Positions 1-9,461 of a DNA stretch of 47,561 nucleotides are shown here, piece by piece (the first letter of the stretch is position 1; every line of letters starts with the position of its first letter). A program made the position numbers and the translations under genes. Source of the stretch: a virus; the IMG/VR virus record IMGVR_UViG_3300006033_000037, positions 1 through 47,561 of that record. One strand, given 5' to 3'. The notes below the pieces were generated by a model. That model was not told the DNA's origin. It saw nothing but the letters and a program-made list of their open reading frames with translations, and searched no databases.

Positions 1-1
1 T

Positions 2-328
2 AAATTAAGTGTTAAGCAAAAATCTTTTGATATAATAAATAAATTATCCATACAATATGGATCATCTGCTATTTCTAAAATACTTAATACTCCAAAACAT
101 ATGATTGACCATGCTAAAAAACAAAAAATAGTCAAAAGATTGTATAAAACAGATAATTGCGAAAAATTTGATGTATGGTTAAATAAAAGATTAGATCAGT
201 CAAATCCTTCATGTTTATTTATAGAAATTGTAAATAAGACTTTTATCAGAACAGATGCTGTATATAACCTTTCCGTTGACTCAATCGATCATTCATATCT
301 ATTGGCAAATGGCATAAGAATATTCAAT
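2..328 (+). other. Intein C-terminal part inside terminase
   Basis: The translated segment just upstream of the terminase nuclease domain ends in VYNLSVDSIDHSYLLANGI followed by RIFN and then Cys. This matches the intein C-terminal blocks F and G: the VYDLTV-like strand, an H-x-Y-L-x-ANG motif and a terminal Asn before a nucleophilic Cys+1. The predicted splice junction is between 328 (Asn codon 326-328) and 329 (Cys codon 329-331). The penultimate residue is Phe where inteins usually have His. The sequence before it is Lys/Ile/Asn-rich (for example LSIQYGSSAISKILNTPKHM) and could be the end of a homing endonuclease, but no LAGLIDADG motif is visible here. The N-terminal intein half lies outside the window. 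Confidence 0.82.
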
Positions 329-1282
329 TGTTTTAGTTCGGATGGAGAGGGAGTATTCCAAAGACAATTTATTGATGCGGCTATAAAAAAATATGACTAC
401 AGTGATCTTACCTATGATCCAGAATGGTTTTATGGATTGGGCGTAGACTGGAACGACGTGGAAAATGGTACTCAGATATGTGTGGTAGGATATCATCCCA
501 AAGAACAAAGATATAAGGTGTTCGCCAAAGAGTCCGTTTCCATAGAGGGATGGCAACAGTTGGGAGCAATAGAAAAAGTAAAACAAATGAATAGATTGTG
601 GAAACCAGTAGTCATGTATGTAGACGAAGGTCATGGTAGCGCGGCAATAGAACTGTTACATAGAGACGGTGGTTACGCTAGTGTCGGAAGCATAGATAGA
701 AATTTGACAAAGATTAAAGGGGTTAACTTTTCGAGCAATTTTGAGATAAGAGATCCGTTTACAAAGCAGAAAGTTAAGAAACAGGCTAAACCATATTTGG
801 TTAATAATTCTGTTAGAGTATTTGAAAATCTACAAATAGACATATCAGACCAAGACTATATGTTAATAAAACAACTAGAAGGATATAAAATAGATCATAT
901 AACACAAAGAGGCGCCCCTGTCTATGCAAGCGACAAACGATACGGTGATCACGCACTAGACGCTCTTATGCTAGCCTTGCTAGGATTTCATATGGAATAT
1001 TCGTCTTTGGTTAAACCCAGAATAGCAAATAATATGTCATATGGACAACCATATTCTATGCAGAAAACAGCATCTATCTCCCCATTTGACAATGCAGCAC
1101 AAAGAGAAGTAGACAGAGCGTTGCAAAGAGATAAAGACAAGGAAAAACAAGAATATGAAGACGCCCACTATAAAGGATTTGCTAGCCGCGGTGGCAATAT
1201 AGAGAGAAGAACACAGCCAAACATGATATCCATATCTCGTCCAAACACTACACATAAAAGATATAATCGATCAAAATTTTAA
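2..1282 (+). CDS. terL: Terminase large subunit, C-terminal half with intein end (5' partial)
   Basis: This is the DNA-packaging motor protein; the visible part is the RNase H-like nuclease domain that cuts concatemeric DNA at the portal. The frame is open without a stop to the left edge, so the gene starts outside the window; the ATG at 101 is internal. Three acidic nuclease motifs are visible: GVDWN (Asp codon 446-448), YVDEG (Asp 623-625) and DHALDALM (Asp 947-949 and 959-961). The ATPase domain is not in the window. Residues encoded by 2-328 are not terminase-like and end in intein splicing motifs, so the mature protein joins an upstream extein to Cys at 329-331. The C-terminal 90 or so residues are polar and charged (RDKDKEKQEYED). 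Family assignment is strong from motif order and from the portal, protease and capsid genes downstream. The protein ends just before the LamG-like gene at 1292. Confidence 0.9.
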   Translation, partial: KLSVKQKSFDIINKLSIQYGSSAISKILNTPKHMIDHAKKQKIVKRLYKTDNCEKFDVWLNKRLDQSNPSCLFIEIVNKTFIRTDAVYNLSVDSIDHSYLLANGIRIFNCFSSDGEGVFQRQFIDAAIKKYDYSDLTYDPEWFYGLGVDWNDVENGTQICVVGYHPKEQRYKVFAKESVSIEGWQQLGAIEKVKQMNRLWKPVVMYVDEGHGSAAIELLHRDGGYASVGSIDRNLTKIKGVNFSSNFEIRDPFTKQKVKKQAKPYLVNNSVRVFENLQIDISDQDYMLIKQLEGYKIDHITQRGAPVYASDKRYGDHALDALMLALLGFHMEYSSLVKPRIANNMSYGQPYSMQKTASISPFDNAAQREVDRALQRDKDKEKQEYEDAHYKGFASRGGNIERRTQPNMISISRPNTTHKRYNRSKF

Positions 1283-1291
1283 GGTAAAATT

Positions 1292-2254
1292 ATGCTACAA
1301 TTATACTATGAATCAATAGAAAATAAAGATTTGGTATTAATCACAGAAAGTGATATGGCTCCTATTATAATGAATAATTCTGGGATTAGCAGCACTGTGT
1401 TTCTATTAAAAAATATATCTAACAAGATATTATGCAACATAGAAATATCTGCTGGTTCTATACCAGTCGAATATAATCTTAAGTCTGCTATAACCGATAT
1501 ATATACGATCGTTACAGATGCAGATTTAGCCGATGGTATAGAATACGACAAAACTATTGAACCTATCTTGACAGAGTTGTATCCTGGCGAAACAGTAAAG
1601 ATGACTATAAAAACCAATTCTGGAACCAATATTGGAATCGATTTTAATTCTTTCTCACTTGACATAGGATATATATATAGCGATATTAGTATATCAAATA
1701 TTTTGGCTTATTATTTGTTTAAAGAAAGCAAAGGAAGTTTGGTTGCCGCCAGCTCTGTTGGAGTGGTTAATGCTACTGTATCCAACTCTGATATTATAAA
1801 GGGTAATGGAATAGCTTATTTCCAAAATGACACAGATTCAATAAGCTTCTCTATAACAAGTAGCAATAATTTATCCCTATTCCTCCGTGGTATTTTTGAT
1901 GAGAAGAGCAATAATGTTATATTCACAAATGGAAATATGACGTTTGGTATGAATGCAGATAGAAAATTATATGTTACTATAGGTGGGTCGACGGTTGTCT
2001 CAGACTATTCATTGGTCGATTATAATCAGGAATATATAATTGGCATATCTGTATCTAGTACAAAAGATCTATTGATAACTGTCAACGGAGAAGCTACGGA
2101 TTTACTTGATCAACCCAGCACACCAGTTTTACTATCTGGCAGTTCATCGTGTTCTATAGGACCCAATCTTAGTGCAGAAATAGAAACGCTTGCCCTATAT
2201 TCAGAATATAAATCCTTGGCGTTTCACAATGAATTTTTTATAAGGATCTCTTAA
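1292..2254 (+). CDS. LamG-like (concanavalin-fold) structural protein
   Basis: A 320-residue protein. From about residue 135 to the end it reads as a LamG/concanavalin A-like jelly roll: alternating strands such as SISFSITSSNNLSLFLRGIF, KLYVTIGGS, YNQEYIIGISVSS and DLLITVNGEA follow the typical order of a laminin-G fold, which in phages usually serves in virion decoration or glycan binding. Residues 1-130 form a separate beta-rich part (NISNKILCNIEISAGSIP, a strand-rich segment ending near a PGETVKMTIK strand). No signal peptide or membrane segment is seen. It sits 10 bases after terminase and overlaps the next start by one base (TAATG), so it is co-transcribed with head genes. The exact virion location is unknown; the fold call is by eye. 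Confidence 0.6.
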   Translation: MLQLYYESIENKDLVLITESDMAPIIMNNSGISSTVFLLKNISNKILCNIEISAGSIPVEYNLKSAITDIYTIVTDADLADGIEYDKTIEPILTELYPGETVKMTIKTNSGTNIGIDFNSFSLDIGYIYSDISISNILAYYLFKESKGSLVAASSVGVVNATVSNSDIIKGNGIAYFQNDTDSISFSITSSNNLSLFLRGIFDEKSNNVIFTNGNMTFGMNADRKLYVTIGGSTVVSDYSLVDYNQEYIIGISVSSTKDLLITVNGEATDLLDQPSTPVLLSGSSSCSIGPNLSAEIETLALYSEYKSLAFHNEFFIRIS

Positions 2255-2817
2255 TGAGAGATGTAAAAAGTATAGGTATTTGGAATCCTTCTATTGCCAC
2301 CGACCCGACAAAATTTGGTCAGATAAACATAACGGCTACGGAAATTGCCAAGGATCAATTAATACAATTATATATTATGCTATATCCTTTTATAGCAACT
2401 GAGTTTGCGCATAGAAGTGACTTGCAAAATTGGGCTTCGACTATGAGAGATCAATTCAGATCCAATATAGACGAGACGAATATTAAACTGGATTTATTGA
2501 CACAGGAAGCTAAAAACCACTTCCATACTGGACAAGGCGCGGTACCTAGCGCCACAGCTAAAGCATTAAAAACTCCATCTATTTCACTGTGGAAAGCATT
2601 ACCAGAGGACAAAGACTTTAGAGAAGGCGAACAGTTTATAGTAGATAACAGTAGCTATACCAAGGCAATAACACATAGGAATCCTAGTGTAGATGCTAAA
2701 CATAGTAAAACGAAACTATTTATAAGTAAGTTATTCGCTGTTATATTAAAATTTACACCATATGATGTGAATAAAAATAATATTAATACTGGAGACGATG
2801 ATTTTGTCAATAGATAA
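2254..2817 (+). CDS. Hypothetical protein in head gene cluster
   Basis: A 187-residue protein I do not recognise. The ATG overlaps the stop of the previous gene (TAATG). The N-terminal half looks helical (residues about 25-85, with EIAKDQLIQLYIMLYPF and a long amphipathic stretch ending NIKLDLLTQEAKNHFHTGQG). A GLY/PRO/ALA linker follows (QGAVPSATAKALKTPS), then a short motif-like stretch, SLWKALPEDKDFREGE, and a basic C-terminal part with a hydrophobic run (LFISKLFAVILKF). Its position between terminase and portal and its tight coupling suggest a virion or packaging accessory role, which is inference only. The last 20 bases overlap the next gene. Confidence 0.6.
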   Translation: MRDVKSIGIWNPSIATDPTKFGQINITATEIAKDQLIQLYIMLYPFIATEFAHRSDLQNWASTMRDQFRSNIDETNIKLDLLTQEAKNHFHTGQGAVPSATAKALKTPSISLWKALPEDKDFREGEQFIVDNSSYTKAITHRNPSVDAKHSKTKLFISKLFAVILKFTPYDVNKNNINTGDDDFVNR

Positions 2818-4633
2818 AGATAATTCAAATCGTCTATTTTATAGACCGTCTATAAAACGAGAGGAACCATTTGTTTCTCCGGCGGATAATATAACTTATT
2901 CTTCTATACCAGAACCACCAGATAGTAATTCTTCGGCTTCTGATACTGCCGATGAGATATTATATATATATGATAATTTGAATTTTATAATAGATGATTA
3001 TGCAAAATTGCTAGACGTTCTTATAAAGAGAGCGGATATGCGTGGATTAGAGTTGTTTTTATATGATTTGCTTAGGTCTGACAAAGATCTGTCTTCGGCT
3101 ATATACTCTATATTTGGAGAGCAGAAGTCTAGTTTAAAATTCGGAGACTATTTAGATTTATTAATATATGAAAAAGAATTAGTCACGGCATCTACGATAG
3201 CAGAGATTAACCAAGTATCAAGTGGAGACTCTTCTATAAAATATAATATAGGCAAAATAAAAGGTTTGTTTATAACCTATATATATGAAAAGGGCGCCGA
3301 AGATTTACTTATGTCAAATCTTATAGTCAATAGAATCAGTGAAATAAATAGTGTTAAGAGTGCACTTGCAGAAGTAGATAAAACTGCGGATGGTGGCAAG
3401 CTTACAAATAAAATATATGACAAAGACAAAAAGAATAAATTAGACAAATGGATCCAAGACTGTGTTCCGTGCCAAAATCGCTCGTTTGGTATATATGAAG
3501 ATTTCAAAAAAATGCAACCATTCAAAGCATTTATAGATATGACATGGAAAAGATTATTGGGAGAATTAAGATATTTAGCTAATCTTAGACTGTCGATATC
3601 TGGTGTATATTTCTCTCAAGATATATGCCGCCTAATAGATCAGCTAACTCCTAGCAAATGGAGATGCGTTCCAGACATCCAAGCTATATTGAACCTGCTT
3701 CAAATGTCATCATTTAGATTGAAAAAATTAATTAGAACAGAATTTTCTAATATAAACATATCTGTTGATAGCATACCTATCTCTATAGCTACCGGCGCGG
3801 TAGCAGATTCGCTTGTTGCTATGTTATCTAAGATAGTAAATAACGTATTCTCTGCAATAGATTGCTACCTCACGTCTATAGAATTACAGACTGCCAAATT
3901 GGACGACTCAGTAAGAGAATTTTATGTAGGTCTCAAACAAAATTATGATGATACATATTCATGGCTAATGGGTTTAATAGGTGAATTAAATAAAATAATT
4001 AGGCAAGATATTACTTTTGGAGATAGTATAACGAAATTATATAGTGAGATAGATAAGATAGCAGGATGGATTTCGTTAACACAAGAGATATTGTCCACGT
4101 ATAATAATTACAAAGGCATAATAGATCCTAACGAATGGAAGAGAATTGGCAAATCTATCTGCGCAACCGCATATGGCAACACTCATCCATGGCTAGAAGC
4201 AATCATAGACATAACTATTGACAACGATGATACCGACGATAGGACGCCAATTGGTAATCCGCCAACAAATACAGATCCTAAACCAAAGCCGAAACCGAAA
4301 CCTATATCTAAGCCAGTTATCATAAAAGATAATACTTTGCCAAGCGATTTTTTCTCAAACGATCCTTTAAATATACTCAAGGATCCAAAATTTAAACAAT
4401 ATTATTCAAATATAGATTTTGACGACACATTAGAAAATGGCGACGATATACTTCGCATAGATGATAGTATAATAAATAGATACACGTCTATATCAGAAGC
4501 TATAGAGCCATATGCAATAGAATTGGATTTTCTGCCAGTTAAATTCTTTACGTTTGATAATTGTATAAGCGCAGAAGGGTTGTCGGATTATACAGAAGAA
4601 CAAATTAACGAATGGATAAATAAAGTAAAATGA
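2798..4633 (+). CDS. Hypothetical virion-type protein with Lys-Pro linker
   Basis: A 611-residue protein of unknown function. The start at 2798 follows GGAG at 2791-2794 and overlaps the preceding gene by 20 bases. Most of the chain is predicted by eye to be helical and acidic, with long amphipathic stretches through residues 50-450. Near residues 485-505 there is a flexible proline/lysine linker (PKPKPKPKPISKP), which separates the helical body from a C-terminal, acidic tail of about 100 residues (FDDTLENGDDILRIDDS). Two CxxC-like cysteine pairs are not evident. A helical body plus a tethered tail could suit an internal head, neck or assembly protein, but no family is recognised. It lies 7 bases before the portal gene. 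Confidence 0.6.
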   Translation: MILSIDKDNSNRLFYRPSIKREEPFVSPADNITYSSIPEPPDSNSSASDTADEILYIYDNLNFIIDDYAKLLDVLIKRADMRGLELFLYDLLRSDKDLSSAIYSIFGEQKSSLKFGDYLDLLIYEKELVTASTIAEINQVSSGDSSIKYNIGKIKGLFITYIYEKGAEDLLMSNLIVNRISEINSVKSALAEVDKTADGGKLTNKIYDKDKKNKLDKWIQDCVPCQNRSFGIYEDFKKMQPFKAFIDMTWKRLLGELRYLANLRLSISGVYFSQDICRLIDQLTPSKWRCVPDIQAILNLLQMSSFRLKKLIRTEFSNINISVDSIPISIATGAVADSLVAMLSKIVNNVFSAIDCYLTSIELQTAKLDDSVREFYVGLKQNYDDTYSWLMGLIGELNKIIRQDITFGDSITKLYSEIDKIAGWISLTQEILSTYNNYKGIIDPNEWKRIGKSICATAYGNTHPWLEAIIDITIDNDDTDDRTPIGNPPTNTDPKPKPKPKPISKPVIIKDNTLPSDFFSNDPLNILKDPKFKQYYSNIDFDDTLENGDDILRIDDSIINRYTSISEAIEPYAIELDFLPVKFFTFDNCISAEGLSDYTEEQINEWINKVK

Positions 4634-4640
4634 GTTTAAT

Positions 4641-6386
4641 ATGAAAGTTAAATCTATTACCAATATGCAAGATTTAAATATCTTTGCTATACCAACTAAG
4701 AGTCCTACAAACATACAATCTAGTATACCAGTTAAGACTCTTACGTATAAAAAATCTCATGTTCTTCCATATCGTCGATCGTGGGATTCTGAGGGCAACT
4801 ACCAAACTCCAGAGTATAATCTATCGGAGATTTGCGCCGCAGAAGATGCCGATGGTATTATCAGAAGAACCATTCAGAAAAAGAGAGCGCTAGCAGACAA
4901 GGAAGGCTGGACTCTTACTGGCAATAATAACAAAACAATTGCCTATATAGAGCAAAGATTAAAAGAGATATCTCTATCTCAGAATTATCCCATGCAATTG
5001 TTGATCAAAGATTCTGTGGGAGATTTAGTAAGATTTCACAATTGCTTCTGGAAAAAAGCTAGAGACAAAAGATCTTCTAGTGGCAAAAGAAGATTGGTGC
5101 GCACATACAATGGCGAAAAAGAGATGGAACCAGTTGCCGCTTATTTTCGTATTCCAGCAGAAACCGTCTCTATATTAACAGATAAATATGGTAATCCTAA
5201 ATGGTATATGCAACAAATGCCAGATGGCAGATATGAAGAATATCCAGCTAATGATGTAATACATTTCAAATTCAATAGAAGAGCTGGTTTCAATTTTGCC
5301 GCTCCTGGACTTCTTCCGGCGGTCGACGACATACGTTCTCTTAGAAGGATAGAAGAAAGCGTGGAACTATTAGTAGATCAACATCTTTTCCCATTGTTTA
5401 CACTTACCATAGGTAGCGAGGAATGGCCAGTTGAACAATATCCAGATGGTACATCAGAAATAGATCTGTGGGCTAATAAAATAAATAATATGCCCTCTAG
5501 TGGCGGTATCATAGTAACGCATCGTCATAAGTTCGATATATTAGAAGCCAAAGATGTTGTCCCAGTCGAGGAGTATTTAGATTATTTTAAGAAGAGAGCT
5601 TTTACATCGGCCGGCGTGTCTGCTATAGATATGGGCGAGGGCGACGGGATGAATCGCTCAACAGCAGACAATGCGTCAAAGATATTAATCAATGATGTTA
5701 AAGATTATCAAAAAGAATTTGAATATCAATTTGAATTCGAGGTTATATATGAGTTATTATTAGAAAGATATAATCCAACATGTCTGATGGAAGAGAATGT
5801 AGTTCATCTTCAATTTAACGAAATAGATATTGAATCTATGATTAAATTAGAAAATCATAGCGCACTTATGTATAACATGAATTATTTATCAGAAGACGAA
5901 AGTCGTTTACGCGCTAAGTTCAAAAAGTTAGATAAAGAAGAAGATCAACAAAAGATGTACCTACATAAAGTAGAAAAACCTAAAATTGATTGGACGGCAA
6001 AAGCTAAGCTTGGCATGTCAACTGGTTCATCTACTAAGAACGCAACTAATAGAAGCACTCCTACAAATCAGCATGGAACTAAGAGCGCTCCGACGGGCAG
6101 AAAGTCTTCTATGGATATAGAACAATTATTTTTATCTTCGATAATTGACGATTTCGATATAAAAGATAGCGATTTAACTAAAATTCAAGTGAAAAACTGG
6201 CTATTCTCTATTGATTTGGAGGATAATAATTCCGATATTAGTAATAACTTATTTTTCTACATAGACACAATTGTAGATCATGGCACAGAAATGTTGGAAA
6301 ACAAAGAAGTTAGCACGGAAGATGTAAAAGATTTTGTTAAGAGAAACATTTTAAAACTAATTGAAAAGGAAGATATAGACGCATGA
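4641..6386 (+). CDS. Portal protein
   Basis: A 581-residue protein that forms the dodecameric DNA entry/exit ring at one head vertex and docks the terminase. The N-terminal region (residues about 45-120) has the usual portal pattern: a PYRRSWDSEG opening, then a pair-wise helix (ADGIIRRTIQKKRALADKEGWTL in two parts) describing acquired subunits. A wing/stem region follows (residues 125-330), with RIPAETVSILTDKYGNPKWY and the ANDVIHFKFNRRAGFNFAAPGL segment, which resembles the portal 'vihfk...g..yG.s.l' motif. The C-terminal 110 residues are polar, with a Ser/Thr/Gly linker near residues 455-490. The length is typical of portals, and the gene sits just before the protease/scaffold and capsid genes, the standard order. 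The next gene overlaps by four bases (ATGA). Confidence 0.86.
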   Translation: MKVKSITNMQDLNIFAIPTKSPTNIQSSIPVKTLTYKKSHVLPYRRSWDSEGNYQTPEYNLSEICAAEDADGIIRRTIQKKRALADKEGWTLTGNNNKTIAYIEQRLKEISLSQNYPMQLLIKDSVGDLVRFHNCFWKKARDKRSSSGKRRLVRTYNGEKEMEPVAAYFRIPAETVSILTDKYGNPKWYMQQMPDGRYEEYPANDVIHFKFNRRAGFNFAAPGLLPAVDDIRSLRRIEESVELLVDQHLFPLFTLTIGSEEWPVEQYPDGTSEIDLWANKINNMPSSGGIIVTHRHKFDILEAKDVVPVEEYLDYFKKRAFTSAGVSAIDMGEGDGMNRSTADNASKILINDVKDYQKEFEYQFEFEVIYELLLERYNPTCLMEENVVHLQFNEIDIESMIKLENHSALMYNMNYLSEDESRLRAKFKKLDKEEDQQKMYLHKVEKPKIDWTAKAKLGMSTGSSTKNATNRSTPTNQHGTKSAPTGRKSSMDIEQLFLSSIIDDFDIKDSDLTKIQVKNWLFSIDLEDNNSDISNNLFFYIDTIVDHGTEMLENKEVSTEDVKDFVKRNILKLIEKEDIDA

Positions 6387-8338
6387 GTGAATTAGCTAAA
6401 GTTCCATTCTACGATCATATATCTATCAAACAATATTCTGTTCCAACTGATGTAAGGAATAAATTTTTTGATTCTATAATGTCTAGTATGGACAAACAGA
6501 AAGATGAAAAAGAATCCGATTCTATAACTGGTCTCCAAATCACAGCTAAAGTTACACATGCTGGAAGGTTGACTGGTCATTATCATTATTACTCTCCTAA
6601 AATGGTTGCTAAGGGCGCTGACACGTTATTGACCCCATTCAAGAAACCGTGGTTAGTAAATCACGATATGGATTCAGATCCTATTGGCCGCATACAAAAC
6701 GCTTATTATGTCTCCACGCCACCAGCTATCCTACCAGAAACATTTATAGATTCAATAAATAATATATCATATCATGATAAGAAAACATTATCCTATCTTA
6801 AACGCTTTAAGCCATTTCTATACGATAATAAGTTTGAAGGTTTGGGTTATGTGGAAGTTTCAGCTAATATTACCGATGAAGAAGCTATTAAAAAAGTTTT
6901 AGATGGCAGATACCACACTATATCAGTTGGATACGATACCAATTCTCTACATTGTTCTGAATGTTTTCAAGACTTAAAGAAAGACGGTTTATGCGAGCAT
7001 ACGCGCGGTCATGATTATGGCAGTGGTAAAATGTTCTATATATTTGGAGATATGACATATAGAGAATCGTCATTCGTTAATGCTCCAGCAGATAGTTTAG
7101 CCACCATAGTGGAAGCCAAGAAAATTACTATTCCATCTCTATTAGAATTAAAAGATTCGATATCGTCTATAGATAATAAAATTGAGAGAGCAGAAATGTC
7201 AATGATGGCCGCAGCCTACGATTCAATGACGGTTGCTGATCCTCTTAGAGTTTTAAGCACAAACATATCATTTTATACAACTAATGACGAAGATTTACAG
7301 TCATTAAATAATATTGGAGAACCGATGGGAAAAAGAAAACTAAAAAAAGAAGCCGATCTATATGTAAAGTTATGCGACTTCATTCCTGAAGAAAATAGAC
7401 TTACAGAAGATCAGATAGCAGAGTTGGCAGATACGGATTTTGTTGGAGCAAATAGAATGTTTCCTGCTCATGATTTAGTTCATATCGAAGCTGCTAAGAG
7501 TTATCTCAATACACAAGAAGACTCTGATGAAAAGACTGAGTTAATTTCTTTCTTAGATGAAAGAGCTACAAAATTTAATGTTGCGCCGGCTACGGAAGAC
7601 TCAACTGCGACAGCAGAACCAGTTGTAGAGACGCAAGATGAAATATCGTATTCATTTTCTTTATCGGCTGGCAGTTGGGGATGCCCAGAGAATAAAAATA
7701 CTGAATATGAGAAAGAAATATTACAATTGTTACTTAAAATAGTCTCTGCAGAAAAAGAAGGCGCAATGGATGCTATTAATTCAGTTCTATCATTTATGAC
7801 AGACGAAGACAGAGTATCTGCAATCGCCGAACTAAGCAAAGATTATGTCGAAGATTTAAGCGCTAGGGTCGAGAATTATAAGAATGAAGCTGCTGTTTGG
7901 AAAACCGAAAAAGATTCTCTTATTTCTGCTGTGACAGAAGCACATAGTGAACTTAAAGGATTTTATGCTGATTCATTATTGTCATTCATGGACAAAGAAG
8001 ATCCAAATAAAACCAAAGAAGAATTGGTCGACAGTCTGAAGACACAGACATTAGATCAATTAAAAACATCACTTGAAAATTTCAAGATTATCTTAGGTAA
8101 AGATAATATGCTCCCTCCTGTTGTGCCACAGAATATACTTACGCATAAAGATGGCGAAGATAGTGTAGAGATTACCGCGGAGGACATTGCCAAGCTGAAA
8201 GCTAATACACAGAAAACATTCCAGAAATTATATAGACGCGATAGTGCAATGGCTAACAAATTCTTGGTAGATCAAGAAGATAAAATTTCTAAATTAGAAA
8301 AGAAAATCAACAAAAACAACAATAATAATGTTGATTAG
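6383..8338 (+). CDS. Prohead maturation protease with C-terminal scaffold-like region
   Basis: A 651-residue protein. Residues about 45-245 resemble the herpesvirus-type capsid maturation serine protease of phages: KPWLVNHD places a candidate catalytic His at 94, and YHTISVGYD places the candidate Ser at 181. Directly after the Ser there is a zinc-knuckle-like set, Cys191, Cys194, Cys204 and His206 (CSEC...CEH), as known from some phage proteases. Residues about 245-300 form a linker helix. From about 305 to 651 the chain is acidic, Ala/Glu/Lys-rich and largely helical (for example ARVENYKNEAAVWKTEKDSL), ending in a Lys/Asn tail, as expected of a scaffold. Protease and scaffold fused in one polypeptide would make the scaffold self-removing. 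The start overlaps the portal stop (ATGA). The exact catalytic residues need a structural alignment. Confidence 0.8.
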   Translation: MSELAKVPFYDHISIKQYSVPTDVRNKFFDSIMSSMDKQKDEKESDSITGLQITAKVTHAGRLTGHYHYYSPKMVAKGADTLLTPFKKPWLVNHDMDSDPIGRIQNAYYVSTPPAILPETFIDSINNISYHDKKTLSYLKRFKPFLYDNKFEGLGYVEVSANITDEEAIKKVLDGRYHTISVGYDTNSLHCSECFQDLKKDGLCEHTRGHDYGSGKMFYIFGDMTYRESSFVNAPADSLATIVEAKKITIPSLLELKDSISSIDNKIERAEMSMMAAAYDSMTVADPLRVLSTNISFYTTNDEDLQSLNNIGEPMGKRKLKKEADLYVKLCDFIPEENRLTEDQIAELADTDFVGANRMFPAHDLVHIEAAKSYLNTQEDSDEKTELISFLDERATKFNVAPATEDSTATAEPVVETQDEISYSFSLSAGSWGCPENKNTEYEKEILQLLLKIVSAEKEGAMDAINSVLSFMTDEDRVSAIAELSKDYVEDLSARVENYKNEAAVWKTEKDSLISAVTEAHSELKGFYADSLLSFMDKEDPNKTKEELVDSLKTQTLDQLKTSLENFKIILGKDNMLPPVVPQNILTHKDGEDSVEITAEDIAKLKANTQKTFQKLYRRDSAMANKFLVDQEDKISKLEKKINKNNNNNVD

Positions 8339-8376
8339 TAAATAAAACAATCTCAATCAATTAAGGAGAAAACAAC

Positions 8377-9441
8377 ATGACTTTCATGCGTGCTCAAGTA
8401 AACACTGGCTTAACTACTCCTACCGTAGAAAAAAGTGCCGGTGTACGTCCAGCTCAGCATTTCAAACCAGCTCATTATTTACCGCTGGTAAGATTAGACT
8501 CGAAGACTGGCGCGTACAAAGTTGTTTCTACTGGTAAAGTATTAGCAGTAGACAACAATGGATTGCTAGTTCCTGCTGGTCTAGCTCTAGATATCGAAAC
8601 AGCCCTTGCCGCTACATGGGATGTAGATGGAACAGCTACTAGTCTTTTAGCTCAAGCTAAAGCTTTAGAAGTTGCTACACCTGGCACATTCGGCTTAGTA
8701 TATTCCGCAACTGACGTTTCCAATGGCGTAAAGAACTGGGCTGGCGACGCTGCTTCTGCTGGCGAACCTGTAGTAGCATCTATGCTAAAATCTGGTGCCG
8801 TTAACTATAAGACTGCAAATCCTGCAACAGCAGTAACCGTTGCTACTGGCGCCTACGTAGGCAAACCAATCGGTATTGCACCTTATGATATCTGGCAAAA
8901 TAATAGCTTAACAGCTAATATTGCTAACAATCCTAATAGTTTCACATATACCAACTTCAATATGCAGCAAGGTGCATCTGTACTTACTAGATACTTCATC
9001 GAAGTACCAGTAGTAGCAGATACGTCTGGTTTAGTATTGGCTGGTATGACGGTATTTGAAGGAACTCCATATAATGGTTCAATCGTATCCTTCAACAAAA
9101 ATAGTAACTTTGTAGTTCACACAGATTTAGCTCTATCTAATGCAGATAGCTATACAACTGCAGATCCTACAGATGCAGAATTGAAAGCTGAATTTGACAG
9201 AATAATTAACCATATCAATAAAACTAATGGTCGTATTCTAGGTAAGGTAATCTACGTAGATACCACTTTCCCTAAAGATTATCTCGACTATGTAAAAACT
9301 TGGACTCCAAGTATTAGCGGTGCCTCAGCTTTAGACAAAGCTCCTGGTACATCTACTGCTGGTTTACCAGACAATCTTTCTCTTGCTGGCATCACTAGTG
9401 CTGGAAGCGCAAAGGTAGCTAGAATCAATTTATGGATATAA
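8377..9441 (+). CDS. Probable capsid decoration/structural protein upstream of major capsid gene
   Basis: A 354-residue protein. It has a strong ribosome binding site (TAAGGAG, 8 to 10 bases before the ATG). The composition is Ala/Thr/Gly/Val-rich without long helices. Codon choice here and in the capsid gene is notably regular, as is common in highly expressed virion genes. The N-terminal part (HFKPAHYLPLVRLDSKTGAYKVVSTGKVLAVD) resembles phage head or decoration proteins that precede the capsid gene, with a 'K.L..D..G.lvPAG' loop near residues 55-75. Position between scaffold/protease and the major capsid protein is the classical place for a decoration or minor head protein. It has no obvious enzyme motif. 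The gene is followed by a stable UUCG hairpin rather than directly by the capsid gene. Confidence 0.65.
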   Translation: MTFMRAQVNTGLTTPTVEKSAGVRPAQHFKPAHYLPLVRLDSKTGAYKVVSTGKVLAVDNNGLLVPAGLALDIETALAATWDVDGTATSLLAQAKALEVATPGTFGLVYSATDVSNGVKNWAGDAASAGEPVVASMLKSGAVNYKTANPATAVTVATGAYVGKPIGIAPYDIWQNNSLTANIANNPNSFTYTNFNMQQGASVLTRYFIEVPVVADTSGLVLAGMTVFEGTPYNGSIVSFNKNSNFVVHTDLALSNADSYTTADPTDAELKAEFDRIINHINKTNGRILGKVIYVDTTFPKDYLDYVKTWTPSISGASALDKAPGTSTAGLPDNLSLAGITSAGSAKVARINLWI

Positions 9442-9461
9442 TCCCTTCCCTCCATGGATGT

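Noticed and set aside
101-1282. Terminase gene starting at ATG 101
   Set aside because: The frame is open to the left edge, and 101 lies inside the intein. The true start is outside the window.
4256-4320. Tandem DNA repeat at the KPKPKPKP segment
   Set aside because: The codons vary (CCA AAG, CCG AAA, CCT); it is a protein linker, not a DNA repeat element.
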